Shown piece after piece: positions 20,763 through 35,262 of a stretch of 64,000 nt of DNA; the first letter of the stretch is position 1; each line of letters opens with the position of its first letter. A program made the translations under genes and the position numbers. The notes beneath the pieces are model-generated. The model searched no databases. It was not told the origin of the DNA and saw nothing but the letters and a program-made list of their open reading frames with translations. The DNA comes from Luzula sylvatica (lineage: Eukaryota; Streptophyta; Magnoliopsida; Poales; Juncaceae). The stretch spans positions 14,692,215 to 14,756,214 of the forward strand of contig OX326961.1 in the NCBI GenBank assembly GCA_946800325.1. The letters run 5' to 3'.

Positions 20763-22131
20763 TGAGAGTTATTCTAACATTGAAAATAATTGGTATTAAG
20801 AAAATGAATTGGGGAAAAGAATTTGGAATAACAACACTACCGATGATTTTTTTTTTTTTTTACTGGTTTTGAACTCGCGTGGTCTCAACCGAAGATTTAT
20901 TTAGAATAGTTTCTAACAACTAAGATTTGTTTGGATGGAGTACAAATTTGTAATACGAAATAATAACATCATATATTTCAAAAAACTTTCATAATTTTAT
21001 TTATATTTTGAGCAACCAATATGAATTTGTAGACACAAAATAATATTACAAAATAATATTACAAAATAATATATATAATTTTTTAATATCATACAAAATA
21101 ATAAAATTAGTTAATTTCCTTACATATATAATTTGGACATACAAACCGAGCCTAAATTATAATTCATAATTATTTATAATTATCTTGGTTCATATATTAC
21201 CAAACTTCAATTATGATTCATAATTTTTTAAATCTTAATTTTTAAAATTATGTAAAAAAATTTGTATTCATACTTATTATTTTTAAATATAATTAGTTAA
21301 ATATTGTCATATAATATACAAATATTTTTAAATATATATTGTAAATATATTTAATATAATATAAATACTTATCATTTTTTCAATGTTTTTTAATTTTTTA
21401 TTATCAAAAATATATTAATAATTTCACAACTCAACAATTTATAAAAACTACGAATTTTTCGCACATACAATATCGCAACAATTTATAAAAACTATGCATT
21501 TTTCAAGAAATATAGTTAAATTTTTATACACTACGTTATAATCGCAACAAATAAAGTACTACATCCAAACAACAATAAAAACCTAAATCTAAAACTAATA
21601 TTTTTCTACATCCAAATAACTCTAAAATCCTAAATCCAAACTAAGATATAAACTTCGTATTTTTCACACATACAATATCATCAAATAAATTATAAAAATG
21701 GAACTATTATTAACCTTGGTCCGGAGTTGATTAATTAATTCGCCAAAAAGTCCGAAATCCAAATTTCCTAAAATAATAATAACTAATTAATTAAACAAAT
21801 TTCAAAAAACATAACTAACAAATTTAAAAATAATAGATGTAAAAATTGATTTAAAACAGATTTTAATAAAATCAGATTAAAAAAAAAACAGATATAAAAT
21901 ATACTTAAAACAAATTAAAATTCCATATTTAATAAGCCTACAAACTCTAAAAATTCATATTTAAAATACCTAAAACAAAATCAGAACAGATTCAAAAATC
22001 CTAAATAAAATAATTATTTAATCCTAGAAAACCAGATTTAAAATGCTTATCAATCCAGATTCAAAATTTGTTACACCTAATTAAACCTAAATTTAAATCT
22101 AACCTAACCAAACCGAGAAAGATAAACATAC

Positions 22132-22213
22132 CTTCAAACAAATAGAGAGCAGGAGACTTTCCACTACACCAGACCCGAGTGTCGAGAGAGCAGCCAAGAT
22201 TTATGACTTTCAC
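22132..22213 (-). other. Putative leader exon, duplicate A
   Basis: An 82-nt segment bounded on the minus strand by TTTTTTTAG (acceptor) and GAAG/GTATGTTTATC (donor). It stands out from the AT-rich surroundings by higher GC. It has no start codon leading to a frame, so it would be untranslated leader of the transposase mRNA. Confidence 0.45.
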
Positions 22214-22609
22214 CTAAAAAAACAAATTTAAACAACATTTTAAAAAACAAGTTTAAAAAAACATACAAACAAATTTCAAAAAACAGAACTAACAAATTCA
22301 AAAATAATAGATGTAAAAGTTGATTTAAAACAGATTTGAATAAAATCAGATTAAAGAAAAAAAACCAGATATAAAATATACTTAAAACAAATTAAAATTC
22401 CATATATAATAAGCCTACAAACTCTAAAAATTCATATTTAAAATACCTAAAACAAAATCAGAACAGATTCAAAAATCCTAAATAAAATAATTATTTAATC
22501 CTACAAAACCAGATTTAAAATGCTTATGTATCCATCCAACAAATTTTTTTACATCAAATTAAACCTAAATTTAAATCTAACCTAACCCAACCGAGAAAGA
22601 TAAACATAC

Positions 22610-22691
22610 CTTCAAACAAATAGAGAACATGAGACTTTCCACTACACCAGACCCGAGTGTCGAGAGAGCAGCCGAGATTTATGACTTTCAC
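22610..22691 (-). other. Putative leader exon, duplicate B
   Basis: Same 82-nt length, acceptor and donor words as duplicate A, 478 bp away, with few substitutions. Conservation of both splice signals in each duplicate is what suggests an exon. Confidence 0.45.
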
Positions 22692-23062
22692 CTAAAAAAA
22701 CAAATTTAAACAAAAATTGAAAAAACAAGTTCAAAAAAGCATCTAAACCAGGTTTAAATCAGATCTTTGCCTTTAAAACAGATTTTCTAAAACATATTTA
22801 AATAGAACATCTAGACCAGGTTTAAAACGAATCTTTGCCTTCAAAATAGATTTTCAACATCATATTTAAAACAGATTAACAAAAAAATATTAAACCTAAA
22901 TTAAACAGATTCAAAAATAATTTTAGGAAAAATTAAACAAAATCAGACGTAAATTAAACACAAATACGAACGAGCTAATTAAGCCTAGAAATCAACATGA
23001 ATGATTAAAAAAAAAAAAATTCAACAGTTTATAAACCTAATCAAAAGGTGAAATAAACATAC

Positions 23063-23429
23063 CTTCAAACCGAGAAGAAGAGATATTGATCACCGAGAAA
23101 CGAACAAGCAGGAATCCATACAACAGAAACGAGCAACCAACCGAGAAGAGGAGGACGGGCTGGGCGAAGGGGCAAGAGGAGAGAAGGGGGCTGCGAAGGC
23201 GACAGCAGAGAGGGGGAGGAGAGGGGAAGGGGGCTGTGAGGGGGGAGGGCGAAAGGGTGGCTCTGGACGGGCTGGGCGAAGGGGGTAGAGGAGAGAAGGA
23301 GAGGGGGGGGGGGGGGGGGTAGAGGGCGAAGGGGGAACTATAATCGGGAAGAGGAGATAGAGAAGGAGGGAAACGAAATGAACGCAGGCCGGGGGGGGGG
23401 GATATATATCTAAAGCCTAAACCATATCA
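23063..23429 (-). promoter_or_regulatory. Putative promoter-proximal leader of CACTA gene, with G-runs
   Basis: On the minus strand this is a C/T-rich stretch ending TTTGAAG/GTATGTTTATT at 23062-23063, the same donor word as in the two duplicated exons, so it is the likely first exon. On the plus strand it is G-rich, with G17 at 23303-23319, G11 at 23391-23401 and many GGGG runs between. ACGAAATGAACGCAGGCC occurs at 23373 and again at 23433. Confidence 0.45.
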
Positions 23430-23827
23430 CCGACGAAATGAACGCAGGCCGTCGGTCCGTATTAGCGACGGCAAACTCCATCTGCGACGGGATATTGAAT
23501 CTGCGACGAGCCATCGGGGAGTTATCTGCGACGGTAATTATGGGCCGACGGGCTGTCGGAGATAGGTTTGAAATCTAACGATTTTTTGAATGTATCTGCG
23601 ACGGGAAACTATGAGCCGACGGGCCGTCGGTGAGCATCAGCGACAGGCCTTTTAGTTATCGACGGGCCGACGGAGGGTTTTACCGATGGTTTCTTTATCT
23701 GCGACGGGCCAACGGAATCTGCGACGGGCCGTCGGAAAAAAAACCCGTCGGAAATAGTGCTTTAGCGACGGCCCGTCGGCGAAAGTGCTTTATATTTACG
23801 ACGGCCCGTCGGTGAAGCCCAACGGAA
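23430..23827. repeat. Right subterminal repeats of CACTA element
   Basis: At least eight GCGACGGGCCGTCGG-type palindromic words, both orientations, separated by ATCTGCGACGG and GTGCTTTA stretches. They mirror the left subterminal region. The terminal inverted repeat that should follow is absent. Confidence 0.85.
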
Positions 23828-25312
23828 TCTTCCTACCTACCTTTTAACTAACTAACTAACTAACTAATTAACTAACTAACTAACTAACTAACTAACTACC
23901 TTCCTACATACCCACTAACTAACTAACTAACTATCTATCTAACTAACTACTAGCTAACTAAGTAACTAATTAACTGAATAACTAACTAATTACCTAACTA
24001 GCTAACTAACTAACTAACTAACTAACTATTTAACTAACTATCTAACTAACTAACTACCTTCTACATACATATAAACTAACTAACAAAATAACTAACTAAC
24101 TAACTAACTGCCTAAATAACTAACTAACTAACTAACTAACTGACTACTAGCTAACCAACTAAGTAACTAAGTAACTAACTGACAAACTAACTAACCAACT
24201 AACTAACTAAATAACTAACTTATTAACTAACTAACTACCTTCCTACATACCCACTAAATAACTAACTAACTAGCTAACTCAATAACTAACTACTAGCTAA
24301 CTACTAGCTAACTAACTAACTAACTAACTAGTTGACTAACTAACTAACTAGTTGACTAACTACTAGATAACTAACTAACTAACTAACTAACTGACTGACT
24401 GACTATCTAACTAAACAATTTACTACCTTCTTACATACATATTAACTAACTAACTAACTTACTAAAGAATTAACTAACAACCTAACAAACTAAATGACTA
24501 ACCAACTAACTGACTAATAAGTAACTAACAAACAAACTAACTAACTAACTAACTAACTGACTTACTAACTAACTACTAGATTACTAACGAACTAACTAAC
24601 TAACTAACTAAATAACTAACTAACTAACTACTTGCTAACTAAGTAACTAACTAATTAACTAACTAACTTGTTAACTAATTCACTACTAGCTCACTAACTA
24701 ACTAAGTGACTAACTAACTAACTAACTAAGTAACTAACTAATAGCTAACTAACTAATTAACAAACTAATTAACTAACTAACTAACTAACTAACTACCGTC
24801 ATACATACCTATTAATTAACTAACTAACTAACTACCTAACTACCTACCTACAAACCCACTAACTAACTAACTAACTAACTAACTTCCTACATACCTATTG
24901 ACTAACATACTAACTGACTAACTAAATAATTAACTGACTAACTAACTAATTACCTTCCTACATACCCACAAACTATCTAACTAACTACCTAACTAACTAA
25001 CTAACTAACTTATTAACTATCTAACTTATAAACTAACTAACTGACTAACTAGCTGCCTTCCTACATACCCTCTAACTAACTAACTAACTAACTATCTAAC
25101 TAACTAACTAAGTAACTAAGTAAATAAATAACTAACTTACTAACCAACTAACTAACTAACTAAATACTAGCTAACTAACTAACCAACTAATTAACTAACT
25201 AACTAACTATCTAACTACTAGCTAACTAACAAACTAACTAATTGACTAACTAACTACTAGCTAACTAACAAACTAACTAACTAACTACCTACCTTCAAAC
25301 ATACCTTTTAAC
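23828..25312 (-). repeat. CTAA satellite unit leading to small element copy 2
   Basis: From TTCCTACCTACCTTTTAAC to the small element is 1,485 bp. The matching stretch at 61737-63215 is 1,479 bp with the same succession of words, so this is one higher-order unit. The entry point corresponds to TTCCTACATACCTTTTAAC at 15491, 60031 and 61737. Confidence 0.93.
25305..25312. repeat. 8-bp target-site duplication, left (copy 2)
   Basis: CTTTTAAC precedes the element and is repeated at 25864-25871. Satellite copies reading ATACCTTTTAACTAACTAAC (for example near 15495 and 60041) are the expected empty sites. Confidence 0.8.
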
Positions 25313-25863
25313 CTATGTTGCACGGATACGGGTACGAGTATCGTATCCGATACGATACGGATAAGGCGATACGACAATTTTATAAAAATCATGGATACGA
25401 TATGTTTGTATATATATGTATTATTTTTATTATGTTGAAAAAATAAAGTTCAATTAGAAAATTTATTGTAAAAATATTAAATATGCATGTGGAAAATGAT
25501 TTGGTACCACCCTTATGCACAATATCCAAACATATAAGATTGGGCGGAACATAAGTGCATGAATAATCCCACCTCGCTGTATTGACCGACCGTATCCATC
25601 CTTTACCCCTATAAATAAGTCCCCCCTTCTCACCCAGTTTAATACTTGTGGCTGGCCTTTTCATAAACATAGGCCCTATCCCCGTGAATTAATGCCGTGT
25701 CATGGCGTATCGACGCCGTGTCCATGAATAATTTAATATAAAATATTTAGATACGCCAGCTGGCGTGTCTGATACATATCCGATGCGTATCCAATGCGTA
25801 TCCGTATCCGATACGTATCGGACACGCGTACGTCTCAGATTTTGGCGTATCGGAGTAACATAG
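25313..25863 (+). mobile_element. Small inverted-repeat element, copy 2 (complete, 551 bp)
   Basis: Termini CTATGTTGCACGGATACG and, on the complementary strand, CTATGTTACTCCGATACG match at 15 of 18 positions. Next to both ends are GTATCCGATACG-type dyads, giving a foldback shape. Flanks are CTTTTAAC direct repeats, 8 bp as for hAT-type transposition. There is no transposase. The size, structure and lack of coding capacity fit a MITE. The family is not one I can name. Confidence 0.8.
25566..25663 (+). promoter_or_regulatory. U-snRNA-type promoter layout, copy 2
   Basis: USE-like ATCCCACCTCG at 25566-25576, 33 nt, TATAAATA at 25610-25617, and ATACTTGTGGCTGGCCTTTT from 25642, 32 nt after the first T of the TATA box. 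Spacing is identical to copies 1 and 3. Confidence 0.5.
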
Positions 25864-25964
25864 CTTTTAACTAACTAACTACCTAACTAACTACATTGCT
25901 ACATACCCACTAACTACCTTCTTACATACCCACTAACTACCTTCTAACTCACTAACATACATAT

Positions 25965-25995
<31 letters not shown>

Positions 25996-26251
25996 GTAAC
26001 TAACTAACTATATAATTAACTAACCACCTAACAAACTAAATAACTAACTAACTAACTAACTACTAGCTAACTAACTATCTAATTCACTAACTAATTAATT
26101 AACTAACTAACTAACTACTAGCTAACTAACTATCTAACTAACTAACTAACTAACTAACTACCTTTGTACATACCCACTAACTAACTAACTAACTAACTAA
26201 CTAGCCTACAAAATAACTAACTAACTAACTACCTTCCTACATACCCACTAT

Positions 26252-26283
<32 letters not shown>

Positions 26284-26705
26284 TCAACTAACAATTTCAT
26301 TAACTAACTAACTACTAGCTAACTAACTAACTGACTTACTAACTAACTAATTAACTAACAAACTAACAAATTAACTGACTAAGTAACTAAATAATTAACT
26401 AACTAACTAACAAGCCAAATAACTAACTAAATAACTAATTAACTAACTAACTAACTAACTAAAAAACTACATACCCACTAACTAACTAACTAACTAACAA
26501 ACAAACTCACAAATTAGCTAATTGTTTAACTAACTAATTAACTAACTAAATAACTAACTAATTAACTAACTAACAACTAGCTAACTAACAAACTAACTAA
26601 CTGATTAACAAACTAGCTTACTAACTAACTAACTAACTACTATCTCACTAACTAACTAAGTAATTAACTAACTAGCTAAGTAACTAACTAACTAACTAAT
26701 TAACG

Positions 26706-26743
<38 letters not shown>

Positions 26744-27100
26744 GTAATTAACTAACTTACTAACTAACTACCTTCATACATACCTATTAACTAACTAATT
26801 AACTAACTACCTAACTTACTAATTAACTAACTACCTTCCTACAAACCCATTAACTAACCAACTAACTAATTAATTAACTAACTAACTAACTAACTATTTA
26901 CCTACATACCTATTAACTAACTGACTAAGTAACTAATTAACTAACTACTAACTAACTACCTACCTTCTTACATACCCACTTACTAAATAACCAAATAACT
27001 AACTAACTAGTAGCTAACTAACTAACTAACTAACTAATTAACTAAATAACTAACTAATCGACTAACTAACAAACTAACTAACTAACTAACTAACTAACTC

Positions 27101-27133
<33 letters not shown>

Positions 27134-27147
27134 AAACTAACTCCTAG

Positions 27148-27188
<41 letters not shown>

Positions 27189-27703
27189 ATCAAACATAAC
27201 TATTAACTAACTAACTAACTAACTAACTACCTAACTAACTAATTAACTGACTGCCTTCATACAAACTAACTAACTAACTAACCAACTAACTAACTAACTA
27301 ACTAACTAATTAACTAACTAACTACCTATCTAAGTGACTAACTAACTAACTAACGATATTCCTGCTTACCTATTAACTAGCTGACTTACTACCTTCCTAC
27401 ATACCCATTAAATAACTAACTAACTAACAAACTAACTAATTAACTATCTAACTCACTAACTACCTTCCTACATACCTACAAACTATCTAATTGACTAACT
27501 AGCTAAGTAACTAACTAACTACCAACCTTCCTACATACCTACTAACTAACTAACTAATTTACTAACTACTAGCTAACTAACTAAATAACTAACTAATTAA
27601 CTAACTAAATAACTAACTAATTAACTAACTAAATAACTAACTCCTAGCTAACTAACTAACTAACTAACTAATTAACTAACTAACTACCTTCAAACATAAC
27701 TAT

Positions 27704-27739
<36 letters not shown>

Positions 27740-27801
27740 AAATAGATAACTAACTAACTAGCTAACTATTTAACAAACTAACTTCCTTCTTATATACATA
27801 T

Positions 27802-27832
<31 letters not shown>

Positions 27833-28798
27833 GTAATTAACTAACTAACTAACTTGGTAGTTACCTTCCTACATACCCACTAACTAATTAATTTACTAAC
27901 TAACTAACTAACTAATTAACAAACTAACTAGCTAACTTACTACTAGCTAACTAACCGACTAACTACCTTCCAACATACCTATTAACAAACTAACTAACTA
28001 ACCGAATAACTACTAGATAACTAACTAACTAACTAATTAACTAACTATCTAACTATATAACTAACTACCTTCTTACATAAATATTAACTAACTAACTAAC
28101 TCACAAACTAATTAACTAACAACATAACTAACTAACTAACTAACTAACGAACTAACTAACTAAGTACCTTCGTACATACCCACTAACTAACAAACAAACT
28201 AATTAACTAACTAGCCAACTAACCAACTACCTACCTTCCTACATACCCACTATCTAACTAACTAACAAACTAATTAAAAAACTAATGGACTAACTATTTA
28301 ACTAACTAACTAACTACTAGGTAACTAACTAATTAACTAACTAACTAACTAATTAACTAACTAACTAACTAGCTAACTAACTGATTAACTAACTAACTAA
28401 CAAACAAGCCAAATAACTAAGTAACAAACTAACAAACAAACTAACTAACTAACTACATACCCACTAACTAACTAGCTAACTAACAAATTAACTAACTAAT
28501 GAACTAACTAACTAACTAACTAACTAACTAGTGACTATCTAACTAGCTAGCTAGCTAGCTAACTAACTCCCTACCTTCATGCATACCCACTAACAAACAA
28601 CCTAACTAACGAACTAATTGACTAACTAATTATCTGACTAATTAACTAACTATCTGACTAACTAACTACTACCTAACAAACAAACTAACTAACTAACTAA
28701 TTAACCAACTTACTAACTAACTAACTAATTAACTAACTAACTAACTAACTAACTAGCCAAATAACTAACTAACTAACTAACTAACTAACTACATACCC

Positions 28799-28848
<50 letters not shown>

Positions 28849-29379
28849 AAATTAGCCAACTGTTTAACTAACTAACTAACTAAATAACTAACTAATTAAC
28901 TAACTAACTACTAGCTAACTAACTGATTAACAAACTAACTTACTAACTAACTAGCTAACTACTAGCTCTCTAACTAACTAAGTAACTAACTGACTAGCTA
29001 ACTAACTAACTAACTGAATAACTAATTGACGAACTAATTAACTAACTAACTAACTAACTAATTAACTAACTAACCACAACCTTACTAACTATCTAACTAA
29101 TTAACTAACTTACTAACTAACTACCTTCATACATACCTATTAACTAACTAATTAACTGACTACCTAACTTACTAATTAACTAACTACCTTCCTACATACC
29201 CACTAACTAACCAACTATCTAATTAAGTAACAAACTAACTAACTAACTAAATATTTTCTTACATACCTATTAACTAAATAACTAACTAACTAACAAATTA
29301 ACTAACTAACTAACTACCTACCTACCTTACTACATACCCACTAACTAACTAACTAAATAACTAACTAACAAACTACTAG

Positions 29380-29419
<40 letters not shown>

Positions 29420-29573
29420 ATAACTAACTAATTGTCTAACTAACTAACTAACTTACTAACAAACAGATAACTAACTAACTAACAATTTAACTTACTAACT
29501 TCCTTCTTATATACATATTAACAAACTAACAAACTAACAAACTAACTAACTAACTAATTAACTAACTAACTAG

Positions 29574-29607
<34 letters not shown>

Positions 29608-29794
29608 GACTAAATAACTAACTAATTGTCTAACTAACTAACTAACTTACTAACAAACAGATAACTAACTAACTAACAATTTAACTAACTAACTTCCTTC
29701 TTATATACATATTAACAAACTAACAAACTATCTAACTAACTAACAAACTAATTAACTAACTAACTAACTAACTAACTAAATAACTAACTAATTG

Positions 29795-29831
<37 letters not shown>

Positions 29832-30175
29832 TAGATAACTAACTAACTAACTAACTATTTAACTAACTAACTTCCTTCTTATATACATATTAACTAAGTA
29901 ACTAACTAACTAATTAACTAACTGACTAACTAGCTAACTTACTACTAGCTAACTAACCGACCAACTAACTACCTTCCAACATACCTATTAACTAATTAAC
30001 TAATTAACTAACTACTAGATAACTAACTAACTAACTAACTAATTAACTAACAATCTAACTAACTACCTTCTTACATAAATATTAACTAACTAACTAACTA
30101 ATTAACTAACAACCTAACTAACTAACTAATTAACTAACTAACTAACTAACTAACTAAGTACCTTCGTACATACCC

Positions 30176-30215
<40 letters not shown>

Positions 30216-30430
30216 GCCAACCAACTAACTAACTACCTTCCTACATACCCACCAACTAACTAACTAACTAATTAACTAATTAACTAACTAATTAACTAAC
30301 TATTTAACAAACTAACTAACTACTAGCTAACTAACTAATTAATTAACTAACTAACTAACTATCTAACTATCTACTTGCTAACTAACTAACTAACTAACTG
30401 ATTAACTAACTAACTGACTAACTAGCCAAA

Positions 30431-30473
<43 letters not shown>

Positions 30474-30982
30474 TCACTAACTACCTAGCTAGCAAGCTAG
30501 CTAACTAACTAACTAACTACCTTCATGCATACCCACTAACTAACTAACTAACTAACCAACTAATTAACTAGTTACTAATTATCTAACTAATTGACTAACT
30601 AACTATCTGACTAATTAACTAACTGACTAACTAACTACTATTAATCAAACTAACTAACTAACTAACTAATTAACTAACTAACTAACTAACTAACTATCTA
30701 ACTTACTAGCCAAATAACTAACTAACTAACTAACTTACTAACTAACTTACTAACTAACTAACTACATACCCACTAACTAACTAACTAACTAACCGACTAA
30801 CTAACAAACAAACAAACTAATTAGCTAACTGTTTAACTAACTTACTAACTAACTATCTAACTACTAGCTAACTAGCATACTAACTAACTGATTAACAAAC
30901 TAACTTATTAACTCACTAACTAACTAAGCAACTAACTAACTAGCTAACTAACTAACTAACTAACTAATTAATGAACGAATTT

Positions 30983-31028
<46 letters not shown>

Positions 31029-31499
31029 CACTTGCTAACTAACTAACTAACTAATTAACTAACTTACTAACTAACTACCTTCATACATACCTATTAACTA
31101 CCTAATTAACTAACTACCTAACTTACTAATTAACTAACTACATTCCTACAAACCCACTAACTAAACAACTAACTAATTAAGTAACTAACTAACTAACTAA
31201 CTAACAATTTTCCTACATACCTATTAACTAACTAACTGACTAACTAACTAATTAACTAACTAACTAACTAACTACCTACGTTCCTACATACACACTAACT
31301 AACTAACTAAATAACTAACTAAAAAACAACTAGCTAACTAACTAACTTACTAACTAACTAAATAACAAACTAATTGACTAACTAACTAACTAATAGATAA
31401 CTAACTAACTAACTAACAATTTAACTAAGTAACTTCCTTCTTATATACATATTAACAAACAAACTAACAAACAAACTAACTGACTAACTAATTAACTAC

Positions 31500-31532
<33 letters not shown>

Positions 31533-31981
31533 CATTAGCTTACTAACTATCTAACTAATTAACTAACTTACTATCTAACTACCTTCGTACATACCTATTA
31601 ACTAACAAATTAACTAACTACCTAACTTACTAATTAACTAACTACCTTCCCACAAACCCAATAACTAACCAACTAACTAATTAAGTAACAAGCTAACTAA
31701 CTAACTAATATATTTTCCTACATACCTATTAACTAACTAACTAACTAACTAACTAATTAACTAACTAACTAACTACCTACGTACCTTCCTACATACCCAC
31801 CAACTAACTAACTAACTAAATAACTAACTAACAAACTACTAGCTAACTAACTAACTAACAAACTAACTAACAAAATAACTAACTAATTGACTAACTAACT
31901 AACTAACTAACTAAATAACTAACAAACAGATAACTAACTAACTAACAATTTAACTAACTGACATCCTTCTTATATACATAT

Positions 31982-32012
<31 letters not shown>

Positions 32013-32918
32013 TTAACTAACTAACTAACTAACTAACTAGCTACCTTCCTACATACCCACTACCTAATTAATTCACTAACTAACTAACTAATTATCTAAT
32101 TAACTAGCTAACTTACTACTATCTAACTAACCTATTCACTAACTAACTAACTAACTAACTAACTACTAGATAACTAACTAACTAACTAACTAACTAATTA
32201 ACTCACTATCTAACTATCTAACTAACTACCTTCTTACATAAATATTAACTAACTAACTAACTAATTAACTAACAACCTAACTAACTAACTAACGAACTAA
32301 CTAACTGACTAGCTAACTAACTACCTTCCTACGTACCCACTAACTAACTAACTACCTAACTAACTAACTAATTATTTACCTTTTTATTTAACTTAACTAA
32401 CTAACAACCTTCTTATATACATATTAACTAACCAACTAACCAACTAACTTGCTAACTAACTAACTAACTAACTAATTAGCTAACTGACTAACTAACCAGC
32501 TACCTTCCTACATATTCCCACTACCTAACTAATTTACTAACTAACTCACTAACTAACTAACTAATTAACTAACTAACTAACTAGCTATTAGCAAACTAAC
32601 TAACTAACTAACTAACTACCTTATTACATACATATTAACTAACTAACTAAGTAATTAACTAACTAACTAACTCCTAGAGAACTAACTAACTTACTAACTA
32701 ACCAACTGACTACGTACCGACTAACTAACTAACTAAGTGACTAACTAATTAACTACATAACTAACTAACTGACTACTAGCTAAGTAGCTAACTAACTAAC
32801 TAACTAACTACCTACCTTCCTGCATACCCACTAACTAACTAACTAAATAACTAACTACTAGCTGACTAACTAACTAACTAAATAACTAACTAATTGACTA
32901 ACTAACTAACTAACTAAC

Positions 32919-32949
<31 letters not shown>

Positions 32950-34289
32950 TAGATAACTAACTAACTAACTAACTATTTAACTAACTAACTTCCTTCTTAT
33001 ATACATGTTAACTAACTAACTATCTAAGTAACTAACTAACTAACTAATTAACTAACTGACTAGCTACCTACCTACCTTCCTACATGCCCACTAACTAATT
33101 AATTTACTAACTAACTAACTAACTAATTAACTAACTAACTAGCTAACTTACTACTAGCTAACTAACCGACTAACTAACTACCTTCCAACATACCTATTAA
33201 CAAACAAACTAATTGACTAACTACTAGATAACTAACTGACTAACTAACTAATTAACTAACTATCTAACTATCTAACTAACTACCTTCTTACATAAATATT
33301 AACTAATTAACTAACTAACTAATTAACTAACAACCTCACTAACTAACTAACTAACTAATTAACTAACTAACTAACTAAGTACCTTCGTACATACCCACTA
33401 ACTAACTAACTGACTGACTAACTAGCCAACTAACTAACTAACTACCTTCCTACATACGCACTATCTATCTAACTAACTAACAAACTAATTAACTAACTAA
33501 TTAACTAACTATTTCACTAACTAACTAACTACTAGCTAACTAACTAATTAACTAACTAACAAACTAACTAACTAACTAACTACGTGCTAAGTAAGTAACT
33601 AACTAACTGATTAACTAACTAACTAACTAACTAACTAGCCAAATAACTAACTTACTAAGTTACAAACTAACTAACTGACTAACTACATACCCACTAACTA
33701 ACTAACTTAGTTACTAATTAACTGATTAATTAACTAATTAACGAACTAACTAATGACTAACTACCTAGCTAGCTAGCTAACTAACTAACTAACTAACTAC
33801 CTTCATGCATACCCACTAACTAACTAACAAACTAACGAACTATTTAACTAACTAATTATCTAACTAATTAACTAACTAACTATCTGACTAACTAACTAGC
33901 TGACTAACTAACAACTAGCTATCAAACTAACTAACTAACTAACTAATTTACTAACTAACTAACTAACTAACTACCTAACTAACTAGCCAAATAACGAACT
34001 AACTAACTAACATACTAACTTACTTACTAACTAACTAACTACATACCCACTAACTAACTTACTAACTAACTAACTGACTAACAAACAAACTAACTAATTA
34101 GCTAACTGTTTAACTAACTCACTAACTAACTAAATAACTAACTAATTAACTAACTAACTACTAGCTAACTAACATACTAACTAACTGATTAAAAAACTAA
34201 CTTATTGACTAACTAACTAAGTACTAGCTCACTAACTAACTAAGCAACTAACTAACTAGCTAACCAACTAACTAACTAACTAATTAATG

Positions 34290-34336
<47 letters not shown>

Positions 34337-35000
34337 CACTAGCTAACAAACTAACTAACTAATTAACTAACTCACTAACTAACTATCTTCATACATACCT
34401 ATTAACTAACTAAATAACTAACTACCTAACTTACTAATTAACTAACTGCCTTCCTACAATCCCACTAACTAAACAACTAACTAATTAAGTAACTAACTAA
34501 CTAACTAAATAACAATTTTCCTACATACCTATTAACTAACTAACTAACTAAATAACTAATTAACTAACTAACTAAATAACTACCTACGTTCCTACATACC
34601 CACTAACTAATTAACTAAATAACTAACTAACAAACTACCAGATAACTAACTAACTAACTAAATAACTTACCAATTGACTAACTATCTAACTAACTAACTT
34701 ATAGATAACTAACTAACTAACTAACAATCTAACTAACTAACTTCCTTCTTATATACATATTAACAAACTAACTAACTAACTAACTAATTAACTAACTAAC
34801 TAACTAACTAGCTAACTAACTAATTATCTAACTAACTAGATAACTTACTACTACCTAACTAACAGACTAACTAACTTCCTTCCAACAAACCTATTCACTA
34901 ACTAACTACCTAACTAACTAACTACTAGATAACTAACTAACTAACTAACTAATTAACTAACTATGTAACTATCTAACTAACTACTTTCTTACATAAATAT

Positions 35001-35031
<31 letters not shown>

Positions 35032-35225
35032 TTAACTAACAACCAAACTAACTAACTAACTAACTGACTAACTAACTAACTAACTAACTACCTTCCTCCA
35101 TACCCACTAACTAACTAACTACCTACCTAACTAACTAATTCTTTACCTTTTTATTTAACTTAACTAACTAACAATCTTCTTATATACATATTAACTAACT
35201 AACTAACCAACTAACTCACTAACTC

Positions 35226-35262
<37 letters not shown>

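Larger units (their letters stand above)
21796..22743. repeat. 474-bp tandem duplication in CACTA interior
   Basis: CAAATTTCAAAAAACA at 21796 recurs at 22270, and the following about 470 bp matches with scattered substitutions and short indels. Each copy contains the same GC-richer exon-like island with GACCCGAGTGTCGAGAGAGC. The differences show the duplication is older than the LTR insertion. Confidence 0.88.
20763..23062 (-). other. AT-rich 5' leader/intron region of CACTA transposase gene
   Basis: Very AT-rich sequence upstream of the transposase ATG (minus strand). No coding frame is convincing. It contains a 474-bp tandem duplication and two short exon-like segments with splice signals, described separately. 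In this reading it represents the introns of a spliced 5' untranslated leader. Confidence 0.6.
18847..23827 (-). mobile_element. Defective CACTA (En/Spm) transposon nested in small element copy 1
   Basis: Begins CACTACAACAAATATGCACA, the CACTA-type terminus. Both ends carry dense GCGACGG/CCGTCGC and CGACGGGCCGTCGG subterminal repeats, and the minus strand encodes a broken TNP2-type transposase. The right end lacks the expected TTGTAGTG terminus: subterminal repeats run to AAGCCCAACGGAATC and then straight into satellite. The left terminal repeat is preserved, so the right terminus and the remaining end of the host element were probably lost in one deletion. With both frame breaks and a lost terminus it cannot move by itself. 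Confidence 0.88.

Noticed and set aside
23086..23322. Plus-strand frame of 78 codons rich in Gly, Glu and Arg
   Set aside because: It is a by-product of purine-rich DNA opposite the putative CACTA leader exon.
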